DNA of 64,000 bases from Colius striatus. Lineage: Eukaryota; Chordata; Aves; Coliiformes; Coliidae. The stretch lies in the NCBI RefSeq assembly GCF_028858725.1, contig NC_084767.1, forward strand, positions 16,817,895 to 16,881,894, given 5' to 3'. The position numbers and the translations under genes were made by a program. The stretch's first letter is position 1. Each line of letters begins with the position of its first letter. Under the pieces are notes generated by a model. The model did no database searches, was not told the origin of the DNA, and worked only from the letters and a program-made list of their open reading frames with translations. This document shows, in pieces, positions 12,583 to 25,654 of the stretch.

Positions 12583-15500
12583 AAACAATGTTCCTGCTCT
12601 CCAGATTTATTTTGGGTTACTTTAGTCTTCTTGAGTCCAAATTGGAAAAACATAAAAAAGTGTGGCAAGGCTGTCAACCCACAGTGAAACAAAAGGCTGT
12701 GTCTTGAAACCATTGCTTCTCAAAGGGTGGAACTGCAACATGTCTTCACAGATTCACAACTGAGATGACTCCCATAAGGAAAATGCAGTTTGGTTTCCCT
12801 CCTGGCATCAGAGAAAGACTTGCTTTAGACCATCATTCTCAACAACAGAACTGATGAGAGGTTTACAAAGAGAAGACTTGGATTAAATTTGCTTCTTTAA
12901 CAAATCAGTTTGTTCCTGTATTTTCCTGATACTTAAATGAAAATCTTTGCTGCACGTGCATTATCTTACTATCATCTGCCTAAACCCATGAATGTTCCTG
13001 GGATACCAAAGGCACTAGCTCTGTCTCGTATCTGAACCTCTTTGATGAAAACATTAGATGCACAGGCTGTAATTGAGTTGGCACATGAGGAAAGGCTGAT
13101 ATTTCCCAGAAATAAAGATCTCACCTCTGTTACTCACCAGCTGGATGTGGACAGAGTCAGCTCATAGTCCTAATAATTTTCATATATGGGCATCAATCAG
13201 ACTGTGAAAGGGATGAAACTCGAAACCTCCTACAGAGAGGCCTCTGGATTTGGTGCTCGTGCAGAAAAAAAAGAGAAATAGCTGAACAGAACACAGCTGT
13301 TTCAAGCTCTCAAGAAAACCAGGGACCTCCTGTCATGCTGTCTGTGCATGGGATGTGACCTTCTGTTATGACACTCTCTCCCTTCTGAACCCTTAAACTT
13401 CCAGTAAAATATTGGACTTATTCGTAATTTCTCTTACCCTCTTACTATTTCTTGCCAGACTCTGTGGAAACTGTTCCAGCATCCCTTCATTCCAATTTCC
13501 CTGGCAGCTCTGCAGCTACATTCAGAATTTATTTCTTTCTGAAAGTACAGACTAAGTCCTAGACACAATCACACTACATCACATCCCTGTGCAGAGGTTG
13601 TATTCACATTTTGCTATAGTCACTGCAAGCTTCTATATTATTTTAACACTGATTTTTTTTTTGTTTAATTACATTAACTCTGTTTTAATAGCTGTTAGCT
13701 TGTCTGATTACTAAAATATGGTCATTGGGGCTGTATGCTTAAGTGTTTTAATATGGTCACGTCTCCTGTGTGCCTTCTAGAGGAACAGATATAGCCCAGC
13801 TAATGCTATCTGGATAATGTGAGTCTGGGAGCCAGGGAGAATGTAGTACTCCAGCATGTTTTACACAATACAAAGCAAAATTACAATACCTCATGCAATA
13901 CATTGCAAGTATTGCCTAATGACAAAACACACATCTTCAGAACATGTATCTGACAGAAGTCTTTATTCAATAAAATCACCAAATTCTCTTCTGATGAATC
14001 CTCTTGCAGCCCAAATAATTTAAACCTGTTCATCCCAGCTGGAATGTTACATGTGTCCTTCTCATGCTGTAGTCCGCTCTTCTATACCGTTAACAGCAAT
14101 TCTTACACACTGCAAATTGATCACAAGCTCCTCATTTTAACTTCAGTATTTAACCCAGTCAGAAAGCAAAGTTGAGGGGTTTCCCTTGCCTTTTGAAAAC
14201 TACTTTTCATGGCCATTGAGCTCTTTCCCAGATTTAGAGAAAGGAGCATTGCAAAGCAGAGCTGCATTTGTATCGCAGCAACTACAGCACAGCCATCTGC
14301 AAAGGCACAGCACACATGGATGCAGCAGCAACAGTAAAAAACACAGCTCTGCAGCAGGAGGGGAACATTTCACAAACACACGTTGAGGAGGATAACCTAA
14401 AAAAAGCAATAGCCCTTGGTGATGAGCTTCTGCATGCTTAAAGCCACATGATACAGGAGCAAGAGCCCTTTAACAAAAACCCATGAGTTTCCTAGAAACC
14501 AAAGGTGATGATCTTCTGTAATCCTCTCCTATGGCCAGTTCCCCGTCTTACATTTCTCTCTCCTCATTCCCCCTCACTTAGAGAAGTTGGCAAAGATCCG
14601 ATAGTAATAAAACACCCACTGTCTGCTTTGTCTTTGGATTGAGGTGATGGCATGGACCTATGCAGAAAACAAGAACTCACTGCCGATGAAGCTGTTTTAA
14701 AACCATCTGCTGTAATTTACTGACTAATGAAGTGAAGGCTTGCTCTCTCCAGCCTCAGTGCAATTTGCCAGTTTTTCAGCACATATATGAAATGCCTCTT
14801 CTAGAAGTCTTTGTGACAGTCTCAAGGTGACCCTCCAAATACCCCTTACCTCTGGCAAACGTAAAATCTTCAATCTTAGTTTGAACCTCTACTGAAAAAC
14901 ATTACAATAGAGCCAGTTTTGCAGTATTCTGATAGTAAATTCTCTCTCAGCAGCTGGTATGCTGGCAGTAAAGGACAAGATCACAGAGAATATAAAGCAA
15001 ACCCGAATAAAACAGGAATTCATGGCAGAATCGATTGACAAAGGTTCAGATGCAACTCAAAAGGTAAAATCATGTGTTACCTCACCAGCGTTTCTTTTAT
15101 CTTATATAGCAAACCACCATCTTTGACTTTGAATTCCTTCCCTCTTCTCTTTTTTTCTTTTTTTTTAATGCCTGTTCATTTCTTTTGATGTCTGAAATAA
15201 AAATCAGTGTGCTGGAAATATTGCAGTTAATATGTGGGAATCCAAGCATCACATTATTAGTGGGATCCCATCTGACTTCAGGTGCAGCCCATTGATCTCA
15301 TACCCCATACACTGGCAGATAGATTCTATCTAGAAGCTGAAGAAAAAAATAATATGAGAAAAGTTTATTTAATTAAAAAAAAAAAATAGCCTGATCTTGG
15401 CAGAATTTCTCACTTGTAGTTTAGAGAGGTTTATAGCTTGTAGGTAATTGTAGCCTTCATCCTTTGCACATTTTTCTTCCTTTATATTTGCAACTCCTTT

Positions 15501-17366
15501 CTGTACTGGCAGGTATAATAATGCTGGGACTGGAAGCGCTGAGGTACACAAGTATGCTGACATCAGGCATGAAGCATTGCAGCAGGAGGCTGGAAAGGCA
15601 GTTTATAGCATATCATTTCAAGAGTGAGACACCATATATTTTCTTTGCTTTTCATAGCTTTCTTTAAGAAGTCTTTGTGGAGTGAGCTGCTGATTCAGCA
15701 TTGCCTCCTGGTGAGCTATGAGAGAGTGATGATGTGAAACTGAAACACTAGACCTGGGACTGGAACAGATCCTTAGATCAGCAAAGCCAATCTTCTACTA
15801 CAGCAGAAAGGACATCATCCAGGCCTTTAGATTACGGAGGCTTTCTAAGGTGGCAAGCAAAATCTTCTTGATTTTTGCAGCCAGCAAGATGACAGGACTA
15901 AACCTGGGCTTGCTGCCTGAGACCACCCAGGCAGGGATGGCCTGCCTCCTGAAATGCTTCTCGGTGTTATTTATGACAGCCTCCGTGACCACAGCAGTTC
16001 TCCTTCTCCAGTATCAGTTGCCAACTTTCCCTTTTTGGCACTTAGTATGGAGAAAATTCTCCTTTTTTTTTTGCCAGGTGAAATGTAATCACTGAACTGA
16101 GGGTGTTTGGTAGTAAATTCTTGCTCGGGCTTTGTTTAATGTAACTTGGGGCTTGTGCAGTTTGTTCATCTGCTCCTTAGCTGTTGTGTCCCTTGAGATG
16201 CTCACTTAATAGCTCTCGTTATTTCCTTCTCTCTTCTAAGGCATTCTGCTGGGCAGGTGCCCAACTGATTTGAATACACAAGTGTGTTTTCAGACACAAG
16301 GACCTGAAACACATTTCAGTGCCTTCAAATGCCTGGACATTTTGCAGCAGTTTTTCTGCAGCCCGTGTCATCTGCTTTAAACATGATTTTTGGAGTGCTC
16401 CGCATCTCTCCTTTTAGACCTTTGTCACAGGTTTACTGTCACCAGTTCAGCAACAGACCTGATTTAAATTAAATCAGCAGTTTTTCTATAGCTTCTACAA
16501 CTGAAATTTCAGGGTGTATGTTTTTCCTCAGTGTTCTGCCTGTAATTCACATTGTCTCTGCAGCAATCGGGTTGTGTCACCATGTGTTCTCAGTGGCTGC
16601 CAATTCACTTTCTTCTCCTGAATAGCTCCAAGGAAGTCAGGGTAACCTGGCAGGCCCTAATCTGCCCGCCTGGATGGCTTTCCCTTTCTTGTTCACATAA
16701 TCCTGTCGGTTTTCATGTCCAGTATGACTTTAGATTTTACAGATGGCACTTCTGTGAGGTTCTGCAAGCCATTCCTGTCAGGAAGGTGCAAAATTTCACC
16801 CTTCAAATCACCACAGCATGGTGTAACATTTTATTTTGGGTTTTTTCCCCTAAAAAGCGTGACATAAGGAGTTCCCTGGATGCCAACACTGCTTACATTT
16901 CTATTAGCAAATTCCGTCATTGTTTTTCTTCATAGTCTTAACACACTTCTTACACTGATTTCTGGAAAACACCAGAAACTGTCTCCAGAACAGAACACCT
17001 TATGACAGCAGCATGAGGTCTTGTCTCTAACCTTAATTCAGAACTCATAGTGTAAGATAAAGTGGTGCCAGACCACACAGTTCATCCCTAAGATGGAGGT
17101 ATAAGCCTTGGAGCCTGGCTTCATTCCCAGACAGATGCCAGCCATAGCCATACCCTGCTCAGAAGGATTGGCCGGCTCTAGCTTCTCCTGCTTTGGCCGT
17201 TGTTCAGCACTAGATTCATAATAAAGCTTAGTGACAGATGGAATAAACCCTCCTCTCATCTACCTCCCATTGCTACCAATGCAGCATTATGATTTTTGTC
17301 AGATATTTCTTGACCCTCTCATCTCTTTCAGTGCTTAATGTAGCTTCTAGTGAAGCATTGCCATCA

Positions 17367-17420
17367 AATCCTACCTTAATCCTACCCTAATCCTATTTTT
17401 TGCCATCATGGCAAAAAATA
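17367..17420. repeat. Three 11-bp tandem units running into a 27-bp perfect palindrome
   Basis: Units AATCCTACCTT, AATCCTACCCT and AATCCTATTTT occupy 17,367-17,399. The third unit overlaps the left arm of a palindrome with arms TATTTTTTGCCAT and ATGGCAAAAAATA around a single central C (17,394-17,420). The RNA or single-stranded DNA could fold into a 13-bp hairpin. Function unknown. Confidence 0.75.
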
Positions 17421-20400
17421 AAAAAGCTTAAATTGGGAATTCAGTTCATCTGAGTGCTCCTTCTCCCTTCATGTCTGTTCAAGTATATATAAAACTGACA
17501 GCTGACTTTTAAAAAATTAATTTACGTATAGTGACAATTGTTTAGCACTCCTCCATATTACCCCAAATTCAATGTGAGCAAGATAATAAACTGTACGTGC
17601 CATCTTTGCACTAGCAATGCAGCCCACATATAAATGGGCTGACAGCTGATGGAAGCTTTAACGACTCAACCTTACTCCAGAACTGTCAGAAAGAGGTATA
17701 ACCAGTAGCACAGCTCCAGCTAAGCCTTAATGAAGAGTCTAAAGCTCTCCTGTCGAAATGCAATTTAAACTCCACCTGCTGGCTGAGCTCCTTAATGGCA
17801 TCATATCTTCACATAGACGGTAAAGGTGCTTAAAGATCTGCACATTTCAGGGGCAGAGGGCTTAAGAAATATCTCACGACACATTCCATTAACAAAAATA
17901 CCAGACAAGACTTTCTAAAGCGATTAGTGACCTCTATAGCTCTGTTTAATAGATACCTGTCTAACAGGTCTGATTTGCAAAATCACTAACCATGTTTGAA
18001 AATATTCAGAAATATTAATGAAATATTCTGAAATGTCAATGGCCCTGAGAAGAAGCAACAAATGTCCTCTTAGTGGGAAAACAAAACAAAAAAAAGAGAA
18101 TATATTTCATGAAGAAGGCTTGAGATAGCAGTTTGAGTGACCAGATGTTGCTTTGTTTGCCAAATTCTGTTTCCACAGGTACATTTCAAATAATCGTAAA
18201 ACAATGGCCTTAACTAATTGCACATACACATGCAGAACACAAAACAGCTGCAAGGATGACAAGGGGAATTGGAGTGGTGCAGAAAGTTGACATTTACTTC
18301 TGTTAGGACTTCTGCCTGCCTAGGTTTTTACAAAATCATTTATTGAAATAAAATTAAGACTGTTTCCTCTTTTTTTTTTTTTTTCTCTTAAAAAAGCAAC
18401 TTCAGTGGAAAAACAATCTATTGAGCCATTTAGGAATACGAGGTATATTCTGGAGAAATGCTGTGCGCTAGTCAATGTTTCCATGTGTGATAAGGGTAAT
18501 TTAGCATAAAACTACACATCTCTTATTTTCTCAAAACTGACCTTAGAAAAATGTCATGGTATTAATGAGACAGAAACCGCTGAGAATTCAGTGCATAGCA
18601 TATAGGGAAGTCAAAAATTAATTTAGGAGGCACATTCCCAAGCTATGAGGCTTATTCACAATAATCAGTACACTCGGGAAGTCACCAAACACTGATTGTT
18701 TTCTTCTCAAAATAGAACATAGAAAGATTTACATTTTTATCTTGTTTCATATTTTGTATTCATTTATTATTCAGTAATCAGTTTATGTGATCATATTTCT
18801 ATTGTAGGAACTGTTTGGAAAATGTTTGCTACAACAATCACCCAGAGAATACCTTCCATAGCTCAAATTGTGGGACAGGTCAACTGACACTTGAGACTAA
18901 TTCTGCTTGCCTGGTTCATCTACAAGCTTCAGAATGACCTTCTAAGCACTTCCAAACAAATATCCTGGAAGATTTCTCACTGTTACTCACTCCAGTGCTT
19001 TCCATTAGCCATTTTTAGTGGACAAAAATGTCATCAGATGAATTAGCAAGAAGCAAGTAGAATGGAATAAGATATCCCAGAATTAATTGTAGAGTTTTAT
19101 ATAAATACAGCAACAAGAAATATTTGTCCACATTAAAAAAAAAATAAAAAGAGGATATATATGTTGTAGTCACCTGCTTATTCTTAATTCTTCACATATT
19201 CTTCACAATTATACTATGAAGACCATTAGGGGGAAAAAAAGTGAAACCCATCAATAATCACTGGGTTTCTTATTAAAGTGTAAACCCTTTAAAACCACAA
19301 GTTCCGAGAAATTTTCAAGAAACCAAGAGTTTAGTTAGAAATAATTAGTTCTGGTTCATATCCTCAGCATCTGTTTGCTGTCAGCCCACACACCTACCTG
19401 CAATTAGCAGGAGTAGCTGAGGAGTCCTGGCCCACCAGGAGGGCAGGCAGGCAGCACCGCAAGAGCCTCAGCCGCCCAGAGGCCCAGGGTGCAACACAGG
19501 TGACTCCCACAGAGGGAGGTGTTTCTTTGTTTCTTCCTGATTTTAAAGTTTTTCTTTCTTCATGCCATGAGAACATGATGTGCTCCAGTCATCAGACACT
19601 TCCCAACATGTAGATTTTCAAGATGAGCAACGCATGCACCAGAACTTGTCATTCATGTCTATTGCTAAAGTAATTTTTTTCACTTGTCCCAACACACAGC
19701 TTTTCTTCATACCTCTGCTCCACAAAGAGCTAAAGAAACACTGTCACAGAGTAACAGTAGTGACTTGGCAATTGTTGAACCAGCATTAATAAATTTATAA
19801 TTCATGACTGTTTTCTTAACCTATCCTTGTAACATTTCCCAAAGGGACAGAGATGAAAACTGTTGTTACGCAGCAGCTGGGCAGCTACTGCATTCCCAGC
19901 ACTCTTTGGGTCCCTGAGCAAAGCCCAGAGTGACCCAGCACTACTTCCAACACAAGCACACAGGCACAATGTGTGCTTCTGTGTCCATCACAAACATCTA
20001 GCACTATAATTTCTTCACTGTGTACCCCTCGCTCCACACAGAGAACATACTTCAAAACACACAGCAGAAATAACGGTTTCTTTGATATAGATGAGTTTAT
20101 GAAGTTCAGTTTAGACTGTGCACACTGGCCTCTGGCAAGCTTTTCTTTGCTATGATGGTGATCTTTGTATCTGCAATAGAAGTTTTGTTTAATGTAAAGA
20201 GTAGGGTTTATCTCATGAGATAGATGTGAAAGCCCTGGATTTCATTGCTGCCTGATATTATGATGGACTCTAATTCTCTTGACTCCTTTGTGAACTATAT
20301 TCAATGTAATGTCTGCTGTCCAGCACAGGAGATTTTTAATTAATATTCCTCAGAGAGGTGATCTGATTTTGCTTTTGCAGGCAAAGAAATGGGTCCGCTT

Positions 20401-23400
20401 TAAAAATAACCTCTTATTTGAGATGATGTATCATAGCACTCTCATGCAGAACAGCAGTTAGCAAAGTATTCCATAGCAACAGCCACATCTTAATAGAAGA
20501 TCATCTCCTGGACATCTCCCTCTGCATTTCTGCAATTACCAACTATGTCTCCTACCATCTGCAATTATATAAAATCCCTCTGGCAACTATAGCTATTGCT
20601 TACATGGAAAATTAATGTTGGGGAAGCAATGAGATTTAATAACTAAAAATAAGAAATAGCAGTTATTACTACATGACTATCCGCCAAGCTTTCCAGCAGC
20701 TACCAGGAACCATTGAGCAGATCATCATGGGATGTAATTTTGCATCCTCTGACTTAATAATATAAATCATGGCTCTTAGATTTAATACTTTCTATCCACA
20801 ATAACCCAGAACTTTCCCCAGCCACTTGGCATTAAAAATGTAGTCATGCAAGCGGCTGTTTTGAATAGCAGAGGAGAATGAACTGCTTTGCTTAATGCCC
20901 AACATGGAATCAGCTTACGCCCAGGGCAGAAGGTTGGCCTCACAAGAGGCAGATAAGGCAACCTGTTCCCTGTGTGCTTCAGGGTACTTCGGTCTTATTT
21001 GAGAGCACACTTATTCCACATTGCTGGGAAACAAGCATTTTTGTTTCCCTATGTCACTGTGTCATGCTGCTGCTGGGCTACAGATTCTGTAATTCAAAAC
21101 AGCATTTAGATTTTATTTGGAAGAAGTAGGTTTTGAAATGCATTATATCAGAGGTTAATATTATCCTTAGTATACAGCTTAGTAGTGATTTTACAGACTT
21201 TGGCTTTTATTTTGAGTCACAGCATCCAAGAGCTGTATGAATGACTTTGCAACCTGGGTTAAAAAGTGCAAGTACCACAGTGGCTCTCATTCGCCAGATT
21301 GAAACTGGAAAAAGTTTGCCTTCTTTGTTTAAAAAAGTGACATTTTCTTTAAAATATTTTCAAAGCATTTTTTTTTTGAGGATTTTTTTGATAGGAGGTG
21401 TAAGCATTGGTAAAAATTTCCATAGCTGGTATTTTTCTGGAAGAAAGCCATTACAAAAGTGGCATACAAGTTTGAAAAAATGGTTGGCATAACTATTTGA
21501 ATAAGTTGGTTGGCAGAAATTTCATTTTTGCAAAAAAAACATGAGAGGCAGCCTGTCTATGTAAATTTGGAAGGAGTACATTATCTGTACAAACTTATCT
21601 CTGTCTACCAGCCTGGGAAATGAATCTCAGACATCTACTTCTTGTGCCCTGGAAGTATTAATCTCAACATAACATATTAGCACTAGTTAGCACTTCTGCT
21701 ACCAGAACAACAAGCCTGGCAGTCTCAACAGTGCTGTGAGAACACTAAGGCAGAAACAAATAATTGCTTTCCATGTTCAGAAGAGGGGAAACATCTTCAC
21801 AACTGTCATTACTTGGATGTCAGAGGAAAGAGTGACTACCTGAAAATGGAATTCGTTCTCTTCACCTGTGATAGATAAAGGCTGAGTGTAAAACAGCAGC
21901 TCACTTCAACAAAGCCGGCTGCTGGTTTTTGAAGTGTGCTGGAAATCAAACTGCAGCTCTTTGTTTGTCCAGATAATGAAGATAAAAAGGGATCATTAAG
22001 ATCAACGGCTTCAGCTGTGCATAAGTATCAAAACACACCATGGTTCCAGCATCAGTTTGTGGTCGATACCATTTGCAGAATCTCCTGATCTTGGTGGGCT
22101 AATGTCAAAAAATGGGGGAGCTGCATATTTTTACGGTGTCTGGAAACCAGGGCAAAGTGAAAGAAAAGTCAAGACCTGTCCTACACACATTCAGGTACTG
22201 TGGTGGATGATTTCTCAATAGGGTAACAAACACAGGGGATTACGTCAATCTGCAGGAAGGCCAGTGGCAGCCCTCTGAAAATCACAGTTGATACTCTGTC
22301 AGGACGGATAGAAGGTCTGTGGGCTGCATTAAGAACATGATGGGCACAGACTGGAATTGATACGAAGTCACTGTGCCCGTCTGATGGAGAAGGCAAGAAC
22401 AGCAATAGCATTATGCACATTGCAGGTACGTATATGTGACTGTAATCTGACTGTAAGGAGTTAACTGAAGTGCGGATGAGTCTCATAGTCTGGAAAAATA
22501 GCGGAAACTAAGCAGCTGAAGGAGGTTCAGATAGGCCCTTCAGAGAAGTAGGTCACGCCTGAGAAATCTGTACTTTCTTTTGACCATGTGAAAGTGGTAG
22601 AAAAACATCAGGGACCTGCTGGCTGGGCACAGCACATCCTGAAGAGATATTTCAGCAAACTGAAGTAACCTAGGGCATGCATTCTCAATATCCAATAAAC
22701 ACACAATGACAAATAAACACCATGACAAATGAGGTGACGCATTCAGAATTAAGATGGCTATCCCAAAGTGAAAATGCTTATCTAAGTTTAAGAGGATTAC
22801 CATCAGCCACAACCCTTCCCACGCTGCTCTGCCCCCTCCCAAGTAATATTTCCTTCCCCACCACCTATGCTGCGTAAACAAGTTAGGTGTTTATATTCTC
22901 AATCACTCATAACTATCTTCTGCAAATAGTCCCTTGAGGTTGTTTAAGCCGATTACAGAGTCAGGGTGTCAAAATGAAGTAAAAATACAAGAATGTAAGA
23001 ATATCAACTGTTTATATTAATCATAAAGATAGTGGTGCTCTGGAAAGATGCTTTTTATCATTCTGTATATAAATAAATACATCCCTAAACTGGCAAAGGG
23101 AATAAAATCTAAGCCAAGGTTTGTTTTAGTGAGGTAGTGCATGGAGTGTAGTTTCACAGACTTTTTTAAGCAACACTTCCTTTTAGACATTCTTGACACT
23201 GTGTGTTCTCAAAAAGAGGTGCTCTTTGCAGACTCGGTAGATGTTCACTTTGATAAATGTGTGCTGTAGTGGGAGGTGAGTCAGTCAATGTAACATTAAA
23301 GTGATCAACATCAGCCTCCATGGTAGCACCCTATTCCATGGAGAGATTGTTCAGGCCCTCTGCAAACTCAGGCAGCTCTCACTCCAGAAATTCTCACTAA

Positions 23401-24856
23401 TTGTATTTTCAAGTCTTTCTTCAAAAGCACAAAATCCCTTAAGAGACTTCCCTTAAAAAACAGACAAAATGAATGATGATAGTAGAAGAGCACAGGAATT
23501 GACCTACACTGGTTTGCCACATAACTCCTTCTATCTGCACTTGTAGTTTATCTCCTTTCACCTTGTTAGCCTTGTATCAACCCCTCTAGATGATGTGGGT
23601 TTGCAACTCATCATGTAGACTGAGATATTTGAGGATTGTTTGTTCTTTTTAAAATAAAACTTGTGTAGGTGACAGAAAAACGGAGTGGGAAGAGCCAAGC
23701 ATTGGAGGATCAGTTCTGGTTGGTGCTGTGCACAGCACTCAGGAAGGGTTCCTGTGTGGGTAGCACTACCAGTGAGGAAAAAGGGAGTAGAGCTCTGCTG
23801 TGCTGTGAAAATGGAGGAGGAGGAGGTGGGAGATGGGTTGTGTGGATGTGAACACAGGGAAAGTGGCCTGTGTCCTCAGCTGTGTAAGACAAGCCATGGC
23901 AGATGGCCTAGTAAGTACTGTATCCATATCCTTGGGTTAACGGCAATCAGGGACTAGAGGATATTTTACTTAGCAGGGAGTCTTTGTTAGGCAAAACTGT
24001 GTGTCTGAATAGCATTCAGGTTACAATTAGCACTAGGGAGCACAGTCAGGCCAAGGTTGCATTTGACAGTATGCTGCAGAGAAATAAAAACCAGATCAAG
24101 CCCAGCCATTTATTTGGATGAGAACACCACAATTATAATGCCTGAGCTTGGCTAGTGGCATTGCATGCGAGAACGCTTCCATAGGCCACAGGCACTGCAT
24201 GCAGCCCTGTGCATACTGAGCCTTCTCACTCCTTATTTCACCAACACTTTTTGAAGGGATGTTTCCCAGACCAGCCCCACATTTTATGCATGCTGTCTCC
24301 AGTTCCTGGTTTTTCTTTCTTCCTTTAATTTTCTTCCTTTTTGCTTTCTGTTTTGTATGACAAAAGTACTGTGAATATGTGCTGATAATGAGCAAAATAA
24401 GGACAGCTGGAGCTCAGAGTGGTTGATGAGCAATAGAGAAACTCCTTACCTCTACCAGCTGTTGGTCATGGTAATGTATTACACCACAGTGCCACTGTCA
24501 CCTGTCATGGTTCTAACCATGAAAGAACAGCAAAGGACACTGGGGGAGAGGCTATGGGCTGGCATGCTGCTTTGGGCACTGAAGACAGGGGATGCTCCAT
24601 TCAGGTGGGAACAGCAGGAGGGTCTGGGAGCATCGGCAACTCAGGAGTCTACTGTGACATTCAAAGCACCCGCTTCCTCTAGTCGCACTATTGCAAATGC
24701 AATTTGTTATGACTGTCTGTCTTACAGCCAAGACCTGCTGTGACAGCTACCCTCCTTCACTAATGGCCAGCTGGGAAGGAAATGGAAGAACACAGGAGCG
24801 GAGATGCACCATGAGGAGGTGCACCCTCCACTTGTCAGCTGGGCATATGGGCAGGG

Positions 24857-24872
24857 AGCAGCAGCAGCAGCA
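24857..24872. repeat. (AGC)n trinucleotide repeat
   Basis: Five AGC units just upstream of the CpG island. No coding exon is evident around it. Confidence 0.8.
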
Positions 24873-25436
24873 ATGCAGCTCTCCCAACCTGGAACAGTGC
24901 AGTTCAAGGCCCTCCGTGTCTCCCATGCAGAAACTCCTTCAAAAGCTCCATCTGGGGCCTTCCTAAGATGGCAGCAAGCCATTTTTATACAGCACAAGCA
25001 GCAAAAGCACGTACACCTTGCACCAGAGGTAACAATGCAGTCACTCATACCCTCCCCTCCCTGAACAAGATACATTTCAGGAGGAATACAGCGTTAACCC
25101 CCTGCTTTGGCCTCCCCACTGAAGGTTTAGAAGCACACATTTGTACACAATGGCCTGGCCAGGAGTAGGGATAGGAGAGGCCAGGAGCAGCTGCGGAAGA
25201 CGTAGTGGCAAGCCCCAGCCCCACGCGGGGACGGAGCCTTTCAACAGCCAGGCCGGGTGCCTGCACGGCGGCCAGCAGCCGCGGGGGCCCGAGGGCCTCG
25301 CCCTCGCATGAAGGCGCCGCGGGTCTGCGCTGGCTGGCGGCGAAGCGGGGCTGAGCAGCGGGCGGGGTGACGCTGTGGCGAGGCCCCCCGAAAGCAGCGA
25401 GACGAGGAGAGCGGGACAACCACCGCAGCGACGGCC

Positions 25437-25466
25437 GGGGTGAGGGGTGAGGGGTGAGGGGAGGGG
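25437..25466 (+). repeat. GGGGTGA triplicate with G-quadruplex potential
   Basis: Three GGGGTGA units are followed by GGGGA and GGGG, giving five runs of four G separated by 3, 3, 3 and 1 bases. This satisfies the classical G-quadruplex pattern and lies within about 100 bp upstream of the presumed start site. Confidence 0.75.
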
Positions 25467-25524
25467 CCGCGCAGGGACGCGGGCGCGCGTGGGGCGGGGG
25501 GGAGGGATGTGACGCGCGGGCGCG

Positions 25525-25540
25525 CAGGGCATTGTGGGAG
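25525..25540 (-). promoter_or_regulatory. Likely ZNF143 (Staf) binding site
   Basis: On the minus strand the sequence reads CTCCCACAATGCCCTG. By my recollection of the ZNF143 consensus (TWCCCAYAATGCAYYG) it matches at 14 of 16 positions, including the whole CCCA-Y-AATGC core. Its place in a CpG-island promoter close to the presumed start is typical for this factor. Binding is inferred. Confidence 0.6.
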
Positions 25541-25654
25541 CTCGCCGCCAGCCCGTCGAGCCGTTCCCGTTGGCCCCGCGGGCGGAGCGGAGGCAGCGGC
25601 AGCGGAGCGGGGCCGCCGCCGGCCGACGGGAGACGTGTGACCGGAGGCCGCGCC
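25541..25654 (+). other. MACROH2A1: MACROH2A1 untranslated exon 1 (5' border estimated)
   Basis: The donor at the 3' border is GCGCC followed by GTAAGT, the strongest donor in the island. No ATG occurs between 25,541 and 25,654, so the exon is untranslated, as expected because the first coding exon begins with its own short leader (34,091-34,119) and an in-frame stop ahead of the ATG. Only the 3' end is well supported; the 5' end is a guess within the island. Confidence 0.6.

Larger units (their letters stand above)
9640..25150. other. Intergenic DNA, no gene recognised
   Basis: AT-rich sequence with scattered stop codons in all frames. The longest frame, 16,552-16,935 (127 codons, + strand), resembles no family I know and lacks supporting context. 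Contents worth noting are an A15 run joined to G9 (12,559-12,582), the triplication and palindrome at 17,367-17,420, a T15 run at 18,370-18,384 and an (AGC)n tract at 24,857-24,872. The block 20,330-20,640 has a CCATAGCAAC word, resembling one RFX half-site, in low-complexity-free DNA and may be regulatory. No CR1 copy was recognised in this stretch. Confidence 0.55.

Noticed and set aside
16552..16935. 127-codon plus-strand frame
   Set aside because: No recognised domain, start or exon context; it fits the expected length of chance frames in 25 kb of DNA.
24722..25075. Cys-rich 117-codon minus-strand frame next to the CpG island
   Set aside because: Cysteines come largely from the AGC repeat and GC-rich flank; no ordered cysteine motif.
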